A stretch of 7,598 nt of DNA from Streptomyces sp. NRRL WC-3549 (lineage in GTDB: Bacteria; Actinomycetota; Actinomycetes; Streptomycetales; Streptomycetaceae), in assembly GCF_000721935.1 (NCBI RefSeq), contig NZ_KL585414.1, positions 211,631 to 219,228 of the forward strand. The letters run 5' to 3'. The notes under the pieces were generated by a model that had not been told where the DNA came from, ran no database searches, and was given only the letters and a program-made list of their open reading frames with translations. Of this stretch, positions 1-6,541 are shown piece after piece (position 1 is the stretch's first letter; every line of letters starts with the position of its first letter). The translations under genes were made by a program, and so were the position numbers.

Positions 1-1
1 G

Positions 2-939
2 GCCCGGCTGGGGGTCGCCGACGCCCTCGGCGAGCGCCCGCCTCGGCCGAGGAACTCGGCCAGGCCGTGCGGACCGAACCGGAACCGCTGCGCCGACTGC
101 TGCGCGCGCTGTGCTGCTACGGCGTCTTCAGCGAGACGGAGGACGGGACGTTCGCCCACACGGAGATGTCCCGCCTGCTGCGCGAGGACGACCCGAACAG
201 CCTGCGGTACATCTCCCTGTGGTGCACGGAGCCCTGGACGTGGGAGGTCTGGCCGCGGCTCGACGACGCGGTGCGCTCCGGTTCGAGCGTCTTCCCGGAG
301 GCGTTCGGCAAGGGCTTCTTCGACTACCTCCACCAGGACGCGGGCGAGTCCGCCCAGGTGTTCAACCGCGCCATGACCACATCCAGCGTGCAGTCGGCCC
401 GGGACGTCGCCGAACTGCTCGACCTCACCGGGGTGTCCTCGGTGGCCGACATCGGCGGGGGCCAGGGTCACGTATTGGCGAGCCTGCTGGAGAAGCACTC
501 CTCGGCGCGCGGCATCCTGCTCGACCTGCCCGGTGTGGTGGCGCGGGCGGACGGCCGGCTGCGGGAGGGCGGCGCGCTCGCCGACCGGGTGCGGATCGTG
601 CCCGGTGACTGCCGCGAGGGCGTCCCGTTCGAGGTGGATCTCTACATCATCAAGAACATTCTCGAGTGGGACGACGAGAGCACCCGCAGGACGCTGCGCA
701 ACGTGATGGCGGCGGCCCGTCCCGGGTCCCGGGTGGTGGTCATCGAGAACCTCGTCGACGACACCCCCTCCATGCGGTTCACCACCGCCATGGACCTGCT
801 GCTGCTCCTCAACGTCGGCGGTGCGAAGCACACCAGGGAGAGCCTGGAGACACGGATCGCCGACGCCGGCCTGAAGATCGCCGAGGTCCGGCCGGTCAAT
901 CCCTATCTGCACGCGTTCGAGTGCGTCGTACCGGGCTGA
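2..939 (+). CDS. SAM-dependent O-methyltransferase family protein (5' partial, apparent frameshift)
   Basis: The product resembles class I SAM methyltransferases of the plant-OMT-like family that tailor aromatic polyketides (TcmO/TcmN C-terminal type). Counting from the in-frame GTG at 67, an N-terminal helical dimerisation-like region fills about residues 1-115, with LRRLLRAL near 8-15. The SAM-binding motif DIGGGQG is at 128-134, followed by LLDLPGVV at 151-158, and the C-terminal core runs to 290. The true start lies left of the window: positions 2-40 read ARLGVADALGERP in frame 2, typical of this family's N-terminus, and homology then continues as SAEELGQAV in frame 1. One base therefore appears to be missing near 38-46. 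The GTG at 67 is probably not the real start. The usual LHDWDD motif with its catalytic His reads NILEWDD (197-203), one residue short and lacking the His. The gene converges on the pigment operon, so its substrate is probably the locus product, which is inference. Confidence 0.85.
   Translation, partial: PAGGRRRPRRAPASAEELGQAVRTEPEPLRRLLRALCCYGVFSETEDGTFAHTEMSRLLREDDPNSLRYISLWCTEPWTWEVWPRLDDAVRSGSSVFPEAFGKGFFDYLHQDAGESAQVFNRAMTTSSVQSARDVAELLDLTGVSSVADIGGGQGHVLASLLEKHSSARGILLDLPGVVARADGRLREGGALADRVRIVPGDCREGVPFEVDLYIIKNILEWDDESTRRTLRNVMAAARPGSRVVVIENLVDDTPSMRFTTAMDLLLLLNVGGAKHTRESLETRIADAGLKIAEVRPVNPYLHAFECVVPG
38..46 (+). other. Apparent single-base frameshift in the methyltransferase gene
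   Basis: Up to about position 40 the coding signal is in frame 2: every codon from 2 to 40 ends in G or C and the translation is family-like. From about 43 it is in frame 1. The local string cgcccgcctcggcc would become cgc ccg cgc tcg gcc (RPRSA) with one extra base, restoring a single frame. The cause may be a sequencing error in a GC run or a genuine inactivating mutation; the sequence alone cannot tell. Confidence 0.75.
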
Positions 940-953
940 TCCGCCCGGGTACG

Positions 954-1001
954 CGTGTCGCCCCGGAGTCGGCGCTCAGGTGCCGGCCCCGGGGCGGCGC
1001 G
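954..1001. terminator. Long GC-rich hairpin between convergent genes, probable terminator
   Basis: Positions 954-966 pair with 989-1001 over 13 bp, two of them G-U on the + transcript. The core CGCCCCGG (959-966) is perfectly complementary to CCGGGGCG (989-996). Inside the loop, 970-975 pairs with 980-985 (one G-U) around a TCAG tetraloop, so nearly the whole 48 nt can fold. It lies 14 nt after the methyltransferase stop and 8 nt beyond the stop of the oppositely oriented cyclase, so it could end both transcripts. There is no T tract, which is common for Streptomyces terminators. The - strand transcript has A-C mismatches where the + strand has G-U, but both cores remain. Confidence 0.7.
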
Positions 1002-1009
1002 TTGGTGCG

Positions 1010-1342
1010 TCAGGCGGAGCCGTCCCGCTGCCACCGGTAGAACTGCTGCGCCATCGCGTCCTTGGGTCCGCGCCAGGTCTGCGGGTCGTAGGGGCTCACG
1101 TAGGCGGTCAGCCGGTCGCTGATGGCCTTGAACTCCGGGTGTTCCGTCACCTTCGCGATCTCCGGACCCGGCGGCTGCTCGGACTCGATCAGGTGCAGGT
1201 AGACGTCTCCGAACTGGAACAACGTGCGCCGGTTGACCCCCACCAGGTGGGGCAGTTCGGTGTTGTCGGAGGCGGCGAACAGCTCGGCGATGTCCGGGGC
1301 GGCGTCGGGAGCCATCCGGGCGACGATCAGTGCGTGGTGCAT
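1010..1342 (-). CDS. TcmI-family type II polyketide cyclase
   Basis: This 110-residue protein matches the short, single-domain TcmI family (about 105-110 residues, ferredoxin-like dimers) that catalyses late aldol ring closure of aromatic polyketides in the cytoplasm. Features typical of the family include MHHALIVARM at the N-terminus, the DVYLHLIE strand (46-53), the HPEFKAISDRL helix (68-78) and the C-terminal WRGPKDAMAQQFYRW segment (90-104). It is the counterpart of WhiE-ORFVII. It is the last gene of the minus-strand operon, 19 nt after the aromatase/cyclase stop. The ATG at 1342 is preceded by GAAAGG (1350-1355) at 7-nt spacing. An ATG overlapping the upstream stop (1360-1362) is in another frame and is not used. 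Family assignment is firm; the exact ring closed is not deducible. Confidence 0.93.
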   Translation of the reverse strand: MHHALIVARMAPDAAPDIAELFAASDNTELPHLVGVNRRTLFQFGDVYLHLIESEQPPGPEIAKVTEHPEFKAISDRLTAYVSPYDPQTWRGPKDAMAQQFYRWQRDGSA

Positions 1343-1361
1343 CCGGTTGCCTTTCGGGGCA

Positions 1362-2097
<736 letters not shown>

Positions 2098-2110
2098 GAG
2101 GAGCTCCTTG

Positions 2111-3361
2111 TCAGTGGGGGGTGTCGGTGGGGCGACGGAGCACGAGGGCCGAGTTCGACCCCATGAGGCCCCGGCTCAGCACCAGCGCCGTGCGCAGCTC
2201 TGCGGGGCGTGCGCGGCCGGTGACCACGTCAAGGTCGTGGCACACCTCGAAGACGTTGGGCGTCGGCGGGACCAGACCGTGCTCCATGGCGAGCACCGCC
2301 GCGGAGACGTCCAGCACGGGCGCTCCGCAGTAGGCGCGGCCGATGCCCGTCTTGGGCGCCGTCACGGGCACGCGCCGGCCGTGCGCGCCCAGTGCGTCGG
2401 CGAGTGCCAGCGCCTCCGCCCGGTCGGCCGAGGGCACACCGAGGGCGTCCGCGAAGACGACGTCGATGTCCTCGGGGGCGCAGTCCGCCTCCCGCAGGGC
2501 GCCCTCGATGGCTCGGGCCAGTCCTTCACGGGACTGCTCCCACCGGCCGGCACCGGTGAAGGTGGCGGCGTGGCCGACGAGTTCGGCGCGCACGCGGGCG
2601 CCACGGGCGCGGGCCGCCGTCTCCTCCTCGACCACCAGCATGGCGCCTCCCTCGGCCGGTACGAAGCCGCAGGCGTCCTTGGTGAACGGCCGGTACGCGC
2701 GGGTCGGTTCGTCGCAGAGGCTGAGGTCCTCGTAGCCGAGCTGGCAGACGACCGAGTACGGGGCCAGGGGTGCCTCGGCGGCGCCGACGACGACGGCGTC
2801 CGTGCCGCCCCGGACGGACCGCCCGGCGTGCATGAGCGCGTCGAGGCCGCCGGCCTCGTCGCTGGCGACGACGGCGCAGGGGCCCTTGAAGCCTCCGCGG
2901 ATGGAGATCTGGCCGGTGCTGGCGGCGTAGAACCAGGCGATGGACTGGTAGGGGCCGACGAACCGGGAGCCCTGGCCCCACAGCCGTTGCAGCTCGCGCT
3001 GGCCGAACTCGCCGCCCCCCGATCCGGCGGCCGTCACCACGCCCACCTTGAACGGGGTGTCCTGGTAGTCGGCGCGGCCGAGCCGCGCGTCGTCCAGGGC
3101 GAGGTCGGCGGCGGCCATCGCGTAGTGCGTGAACCGGTCGGTCTGGACGAGGTAGCGCTCCTCGACGGAGGCGACCGGGTCGAAGTCCCTGACCTCTCCG
3201 GCGACGCGCAGCGGAAGGCGCTCACAGCCCTCGCGGGACACCCGGTCGAGGACGCTGACCCCTTCCTGGGTCCGCTTCCAGAAGGCGCCGGTACCGGTCC
3301 CGTTGGGGGCGACGACGCCGATCCCCGTGATGACGGAGCGCCGGTGTGCCGGGTTGCTCAT
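2111..3361 (-). CDS. Type II PKS chain length factor (KS-beta)
   Basis: This 416-residue thiolase-fold protein pairs with KS-alpha and helps set polyketide chain length. It begins with [15 protein letters not shown] and ends with a family-typical [16 protein letters not shown] segment. It lacks the ketosynthase catalytic set. The active-site Cys is replaced in [13 protein letters not shown], with Glu169 at the Cys position; the HGTGT-like His motif is ADALGVP (305-311); and the second His is lost in [12 protein letters not shown] (337-348). Many chain length factors have Gln rather than Glu at the first position. Residues lining the predicted chain tunnel (G117, G120, L124) are small, consistent with a long chain. 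The ATG at 3361 overlaps the KS-alpha stop as ATGA, and GGGAGGA (3366-3372) lies 4 nt upstream. It is the WhiE-ORFIV counterpart. Confidence 0.96.
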   Translation of the reverse strand: MSNPAHRRSVITGIGVVAPNGTGTGAFWKRTQEGVSVLDRVSREGCERLPLRVAGEVRDFDPVASVEERYLVQTDRFTHYAMAAADLALDDARLGRADYQDTPFKVGVVTAAGSGGGEFGQRELQRLWGQGSRFVGPYQSIAWFYAASTGQISIRGGFKGPCAVVASDEAGGLDALMHAGRSVRGGTDAVVVGAAEAPLAPYSVVCQLGYEDLSLCDEPTRAYRPFTKDACGFVPAEGGAMLVVEEETAARARGARVRAELVGHAATFTGAGRWEQSREGLARAIEGALREADCAPEDIDVVFADALGVPSADRAEALALADALGAHGRRVPVTAPKTGIGRAYCGAPVLDVSAAVLAMEHGLVPPTPNVFEVCHDLDVVTGRARPAELRTALVLSRGLMGSNSALVLRRPTDTPH

Positions 3362-4626
3362 GGGGTCCTCCCGCCTGGTCGGGTCAGGGCGACGGCGGAC
3401 TGGAACCCGCCGAACCCGCTGCCCACGGAGAGCACGCTGCGCAGCTTGAGGGGCCGTGCGGTGCGCGGAACGTAGTCGAGGTCGCACTCGGGGTCCGCGG
3501 TCTCGTAGTTGGCCGTCGGCGGCACCGTCTGGTGCTTGAGCGCCAGGACGCACGCGGCTATCTCGATGGCCCCGATGGCACCGAGGGAGTGACCGACCAT
3601 GGACTTGATGGAGCTCATCGGCACCTTGTAGGCGTGTGTGCCCAGCGCCCGCTTCACCGCTGCGGTCTCGTGCCGGTCGTTCTGCTTGGTGCCCGAACCG
3701 TGCGCGTTGACGTAGTCGATCTGCGTGGGGTCCGTCCGGGAGTGGCCGAGTGCCGTGTTGATGGCCTCGGCCATTTCGAGGCCCTCGCTGGTGAGCCCGG
3801 TCATGTGGTAGGCGTTGCCGAAGGTGGCGTAGCCCGATATCTCGCACAGCACGGTCGCCCCGCGGGCCCGGGCGTGCTCCAGTTCCTCGAGTACGAGGAC
3901 GGCGCCGCCCTCGCCCATGACGAAGCCGTCGCGGCGCGCGTCGAACGGGCGGGAGGCGTGCTCCGGGTCGTCGTTGTTCGCGGAGGTGGCCTTGATGGCG
4001 TCGAAGCAGGCGACGGTGATCGGGGTGATCGGGGTGTCGGACGCCCCGGCGATGCAGACGTCGACCCGGCCTTCCTCGATGGAGTGGAAGGCGTACCCGA
4101 TCGCGTCCAGGCCGGATGTGCATCCGGTGGACACGGTCTGCACCGGTCCGTGCGCGCCGACCTCCTCGGCGACCGCCGAGGCGAGGGTGCTGGGCGAGAA
4201 CGCCCGCTCCAGGTGGCGGCCCGCCGGCCGGTGGTCGACGTCCCAGCGCGCCCCGCTGTCGCTGACGGCGACGTAGTCGTGTTCGAGGCGGGTGGTACCG
4301 CCGACCGCGGTGCCGAGCGAGACCCCGATGCGCCAGGGATCCTCTTTCTCCAGGTCGAGCCCGGCATCGCCGAGTGCTTCCCTGGCCGCCACGAGGGCGA
4401 ACTGGACGTACCGGTCGGAACGGGCGATCAGTTCGTCGTCCAGGCCGTACGTGACCGGGTCGAAGTCGCACTCGGCCGCGATGCGTGAGCGGAAGGGCGC
4501 GGGGTCGAAGAGCGTGATTCCACGGGTGGCGGTACGGCCGTTCGACAGCAGGTCCCAGAACGCCGGGGTGCCGATGCCGCCGGGCGCGACGACGCCGACT
4601 CCGGTGACGGCGACACGCCGGGTCAC
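3358..4626 (-). CDS. Type II PKS beta-ketoacyl synthase, KS-alpha
   Basis: This 422-residue condensing enzyme carries out decarboxylative Claisen condensation of malonyl-ACP units. All catalytic residues are present: Cys169 in [11 protein letters not shown], His309 in [12 protein letters not shown], Lys341 in [13 protein letters not shown] and His346 in the same motif. These numbers coincide with those I recall for the actinorhodin KS. The C-terminal [14 protein letters not shown] is also diagnostic. The start is GTG at 4626, overlapping the cupin stop as GTGA. I see no good Shine-Dalgarno sequence upstream, so translation probably depends on coupling to the cupin gene. Its own stop overlaps the KS-beta ATG, which would help 1:1 production of the heterodimer. 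It is the WhiE-ORFIII counterpart. Confidence 0.97.
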   Translation of the reverse strand: MTRRVAVTGVGVVAPGGIGTPAFWDLLSNGRTATRGITLFDPAPFRSRIAAECDFDPVTYGLDDELIARSDRYVQFALVAAREALGDAGLDLEKEDPWRIGVSLGTAVGGTTRLEHDYVAVSDSGARWDVDHRPAGRHLERAFSPSTLASAVAEEVGAHGPVQTVSTGCTSGLDAIGYAFHSIEEGRVDVCIAGASDTPITPITVACFDAIKATSANNDDPEHASRPFDARRDGFVMGEGGAVLVLEELEHARARGATVLCEISGYATFGNAYHMTGLTSEGLEMAEAINTALGHSRTDPTQIDYVNAHGSGTKQNDRHETAAVKRALGTHAYKVPMSSIKSMVGHSLGAIGAIEIAACVLALKHQTVPPTANYETADPECDLDYVPRTARPLKLRSVLSVGSGFGGFQSAVALTRPGGRTP

Positions 4627-5075
4627 GACGCGGCCCCCGTTCGTTCTGGCGGTGCTCCGCGCTCGGCGGCCGGCACGGTCTCCGCGGCGTCCGTGACCTC
4701 GGTGTCGACGTGGCCGAGTTCGGGGCGCGGGGCGAGCGGGCCGAGGTGGAAGACCATGCGCGCCTCCACGTCACCCACGTTGCGGAAGCGGTGACGTACG
4801 TGCGGCGGGATGAGGAGGCCCTGGTCGGGCCGCATGGCGTGGGGTTCGCCGTCCAGGTCGACTTCGAGGAGGCCGTCCACGACGTACACGAATTCCTCGG
4901 AGTACGGGTGGTAGTGCTCACCGATGCGCTCACCGGGGCGGACGATGGCCAGTCCCATGAAGCCGCTGGTGGCTCCCACGGCCGTTGGTGTGAGCATGGC
5001 GCGCAGATCGCCTCCGCGCCTGCGGTTGGGCTGCGTCTCGCTGAGGTCCACGATGCGAGGCCGGTGCGTGGTCAT
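4623..5075 (-). CDS. Cupin protein, TcmJ/WhiE-ORFII type polyketide cyclase accessory
   Basis: This 150-residue protein contains one cupin barrel. Motif 1 is [17 protein letters not shown] (52-68), giving metal ligands His54, His56 and Glu60 or Glu61. Motif 2, [12 protein letters not shown] (91-102), supplies His95. These four ligands suggest a bound divalent metal. Members of the family (TcmJ, WhiE-ORFII) sit beside KS-alpha in aromatic PKS clusters and raise yield or help cyclisation; a defined reaction is not well established. Residues after about 112 form a Pro/Ala/Glu-rich tail that looks disordered. The ATG at 5075 has GGAGGAG (5083-5089) at 7-nt spacing. The stop overlaps the KS-alpha GTG. 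It is second in the operon, after a 75-nt gap that contains a hairpin. Confidence 0.9.
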   Translation of the reverse strand: MTTHRPRIVDLSETQPNRRRGGDLRAMLTPTAVGATSGFMGLAIVRPGERIGEHYHPYSEEFVYVVDGLLEVDLDGEPHAMRPDQGLLIPPHVRHRFRNVGDVEARMVFHLGPLAPRPELGHVDTEVTDAAETVPAAERGAPPERTGAAS

Positions 5076-5115
5076 GACTGCTCTCCTCCGGGCGCGTTGT
5101 GCGAGGTGGCGGCAG

Positions 5116-5133
5116 CCCGGGCCGGTGCCCGGG
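5116..5133 (-). promoter_or_regulatory. 7-bp GC hairpin in the gap between the first and second operon genes
   Basis: CCCGGGC (5116-5122) is perfectly complementary to GCCCGGG (5127-5133) around a 4-nt loop. It lies in the 75-nt space (5076-5150) between the SchA/CurD-like gene and the cupin gene, the only sizeable gap in the operon. It could be a partial terminator, an mRNA processing or stability element, or chance in GC-rich DNA. There is no T tract. No promoter was recognised in the gap. Confidence 0.4.
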
Positions 5134-5150
5134 TCTGCCGGTGGGACACG

Positions 5151-6269
5151 TCAGGACTCGGTGGCCCGACGGTCGGTGATCAGGTCCATCTCCGCCTGGG
5201 AGAGGAACCGGGCGGCCTCCGGATCGGTCGTCGGCAGGCCGTTGGCGCCGCCTTCGAGGAGCCGTCCGAGCATGGCCGCCTTGCGGGCACCGCCGATGCC
5301 GAGCGCCTGAGCGGGCTGCGCGTCGAGGGGGCCGCTCACTTCGAGCAGGCGCACCACCACGTCGTCGCGCTGGAAGATGGTGCTGCTCTCGATGGGGCCG
5401 GCGACGTCCTCCGCCGCTTCCTCGTCCTGGCCGGCGAGCAGCCGGGCCAGAGCCATGCCGCAACCGTCCTTCGCCTGGTAGAACAGCGCGTGCCGCTGGA
5501 CGTCGGCCGCGGCGTGCCGTCCGGCCTTCACGTGGTGGACGGTCGGGAGCGCGGCCCGGGTGAAGAACATCCGTGCGGAGTCGGGGTCGGACAGGTCCCG
5601 GTCCTGCTCCAGATAGGGGTTGATGGCTTCCTCGACGGCCCTGACCTCGGGCTGCCGGGAGACGTGGCGCAGGGCGGCCATCAGGTCTCCCTCGACCTCC
5701 ACGGCCCGTACGACACGGTTGCCGTGCATGAAGAGCGAGGTGCGGCGCAGCCGGGTGTTCTCGTCGACCCGGGCCTGGGGGGAGTCGTAGTCGGCGAGGA
5801 TCTTCGCGACGATGTCCTCCGTGCCCGGCTTCACCGTGAAGGTGAGCGCATGGCGGACGATGCCGTCGCCCAGGCGCGGGGCGGACTGGAGGCGGCCCTT
5901 GACGGGTTCGGAGGCGTTCTCGAACGCGGCACCGGTCTCACGCAGCACGCTGAAGCGGAGCGAACGGGTGTCGCGCACGCAGTTGTGCAGGGGCTGGACC
6001 GTCTTGACGTGCTCCTCGCTGTTCACCCAGGCGAGGAAGGGGGGCGCGCTCTCCCACTCACTGGTGATGAGCCACTGCGAGGGGTTCTCGATGGACTGGC
6101 AGAGCTGGTCGCTGATGTGACCGGGGACCGACGCCACCTGGTTGCGCATGTGCTCGTACGCCTCGAGGAACTCGTTCTGAGCGCCGTCGTGCAGGTCCAG
6201 CAGCAGTATGACCCGGAGCCTGGAACCGTCGAAGGCGGACTGCGATATGCGTTCCGAGAGGGTTGTCAT
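5151..6269 (-). CDS. SchA/CurD-like protein with N-terminal ABM-like domain (WhiE-ORFI type)
   Basis: This 372-residue protein opens the operon. Residues about 17-110 (RVILLLDLHDGAQNEFLEAY, then QWLITSEWES and HVKTVQPL) resemble the dimeric alpha+beta-barrel ABM family, whose small members oxidise anthrones to quinones without cofactors. The remainder resembles the SchA/CurD-like domain known from Streptomyces spore-pigment loci. It appears internally duplicated: RHALTFTVKPG (139-149) matches RHALFYQAKDG (259-269), and RTSLFMHGNRVVRAVEVEG (176-194) matches SSTIFQRDDVVVRLLEVSG (295-313), at a spacing of about 120 residues. The protein may therefore contain three related barrel-like units. An oxygenase role is inference; no catalytic residue is identified. 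The ATG at 6269 has AAGGAG (6278-6283) at 8-nt spacing. Its presence is the strongest single pointer to a spore-pigment locus. Confidence 0.88.
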   Translation of the reverse strand: MTTLSERISQSAFDGSRLRVILLLDLHDGAQNEFLEAYEHMRNQVASVPGHISDQLCQSIENPSQWLITSEWESAPPFLAWVNSEEHVKTVQPLHNCVRDTRSLRFSVLRETGAAFENASEPVKGRLQSAPRLGDGIVRHALTFTVKPGTEDIVAKILADYDSPQARVDENTRLRRTSLFMHGNRVVRAVEVEGDLMAALRHVSRQPEVRAVEEAINPYLEQDRDLSDPDSARMFFTRAALPTVHHVKAGRHAAADVQRHALFYQAKDGCGMALARLLAGQDEEAAEDVAGPIESSTIFQRDDVVVRLLEVSGPLDAQPAQALGIGGARKAAMLGRLLEGGANGLPTTDPEAARFLSQAEMDLITDRRATES

Positions 6270-6469
6270 CTTTCGCTCTCCTTCGAGACGGTGCGTACGG
6301 CCACGTCCGGTGGTCTGTCGTCATCCGTCGGTTTCGGTGGAGTGGAAGCCGAGCGGGTCTCCCCCGCTGATGCGTCGTCTCCGCACCCCCCGGCATCGCG
6401 AGCATCGCTCCCGCGAACGATCGTGGAACGCCGTGACGGGCCGCGCGAGATTTATGAACCGTTCAGGTG

Positions 6470-6476
6470 AGGAGGT
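6470..6476 (+). promoter_or_regulatory. Consensus Shine-Dalgarno sequence AGGAGGT without a gene at normal spacing
   Basis: This perfect complement to the 16S 3' end has no start codon 5-10 nt downstream. The next ATG (6500) is 23 nt away, and 16 of those nucleotides are the palindrome 6484-6499. If that folds, the effective spacing becomes 7 nt (6477-6483). The alternative is chance occurrence in purine-rich DNA. Confidence 0.4.
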
Positions 6477-6483
6477 CGCCGAA

Positions 6484-6499
6484 GCCCTCGTACGAGGGC
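6484..6499. repeat. Perfect 16-bp palindrome GCCCTCGTACGAGGGC
   Basis: The two 8-bp halves are exactly complementary. It lies 41 bp before the hydroxylase ATG and between a consensus Shine-Dalgarno sequence (6470-6476) and an ATG at 6500. As DNA it has the symmetry of a dimeric repressor site such as a TetR-type operator. As RNA it can fold into a short stem if the central bases open as a loop. No regulator gene is in the window. Confidence 0.55.
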
Positions 6500-6541
6500 A
6501 TGGACACTGCATACGTCCTGCGTCCGAGCTGGAGCAACTGA
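6500..6541 (+). CDS. Possible 13-codon leader peptide coupled to the FAD hydroxylase gene
   Basis: ATG at 6500 opens a 13-residue reading frame, MDTAYVLRPSWSN, ending in a TGA whose last base is the first base of the hydroxylase ATG (TGATG at 6539-6543). A stop/start overlap of this kind allows translational coupling. Support is circumstantial: a consensus Shine-Dalgarno sequence lies upstream behind a foldable palindrome, but codon third positions are only moderately G/C-rich, unlike the genes here. It could be accidental. Confidence 0.3.
   Translation: MDTAYVLRPSWSN
6531..6534 (+). promoter_or_regulatory. Ribosome binding site that fixes the hydroxylase start
   Basis: GGAG lies 6 nt before the ATG at 6541. 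It supports this start over the in-frame ATG at 6454, which has no comparable site. The 29 codons between those two ATGs have only about 59% G/C at third positions, against 19 of the first 20 codons after 6541, so the upstream stretch looks non-coding. Confidence 0.65.

Larger units (their letters stand above)
6270..6540. promoter_or_regulatory. Divergent intergenic region between the pigment operon and the FAD hydroxylase gene
   Basis: These 271 bp must hold the promoter of the minus-strand operon and probably that of the hydroxylase gene. The only AT-rich patch is agatttatgaac (6448-6459), which overlaps a short inverted repeat TGAAC-C-GTTCA (6455-6465). GCATCG occurs twice, 9 bp apart, around 6393-6407. 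I found no convincing sigma-WhiG-like or sigma-F-like promoter on either strand, although in S. coelicolor the two whiE transcripts are sporulation-specific and divergent. The right part contains a strong Shine-Dalgarno sequence, a perfect palindrome and a possible 13-codon leader, listed separately. No protein-coding gene of normal size is supported here. Confidence 0.6.

Noticed and set aside
38..46. Programmed ribosomal frameshifting in the methyltransferase
   Set aside because: No slippery heptamer or downstream structure is apparent, and the family is not known for it; an error or mutation is simpler.
2099..2108. Perfect 10-bp palindrome AGGAGCTCCT overlapping the ACP ribosome site
   Set aside because: It has no room for a loop and arises naturally when a Shine-Dalgarno sequence sits beside its complement; too short to claim regulation.
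3361..4933. A very long minus-strand open frame running upstream of KS-beta through KS-alpha and part of the cupin gene
   Set aside because: Only the part after the ATG at 3361 is a recognisable protein. The upstream part is an Arg/Pro-rich out-of-frame translation of the KS-alpha and cupin genes, which have clear catalytic motifs in another frame.
6331..6358. GTTT followed by GGGT as a sigma-F-like promoter for the hydroxylase gene
   Set aside because: The 20-bp spacing is too long for the expected roughly 14-17 bp and the -10 match is weak; no other candidate on either strand was convincing.
4710..6470. Long plus-strand open frame opposite the cupin and SchA/CurD-like genes
   Set aside because: Antisense shadow: low-complexity composition, no domain signature, and it covers two genes with good ribosome sites on the other strand.
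6454..6540. Alternative in-frame upstream start (ATG at 6454) adding 29 residues to the hydroxylase
   Set aside because: No ribosome site at the right distance, low third-position G/C in the added codons, and hydroxylases of this family begin only a few residues before the Rossmann strand.
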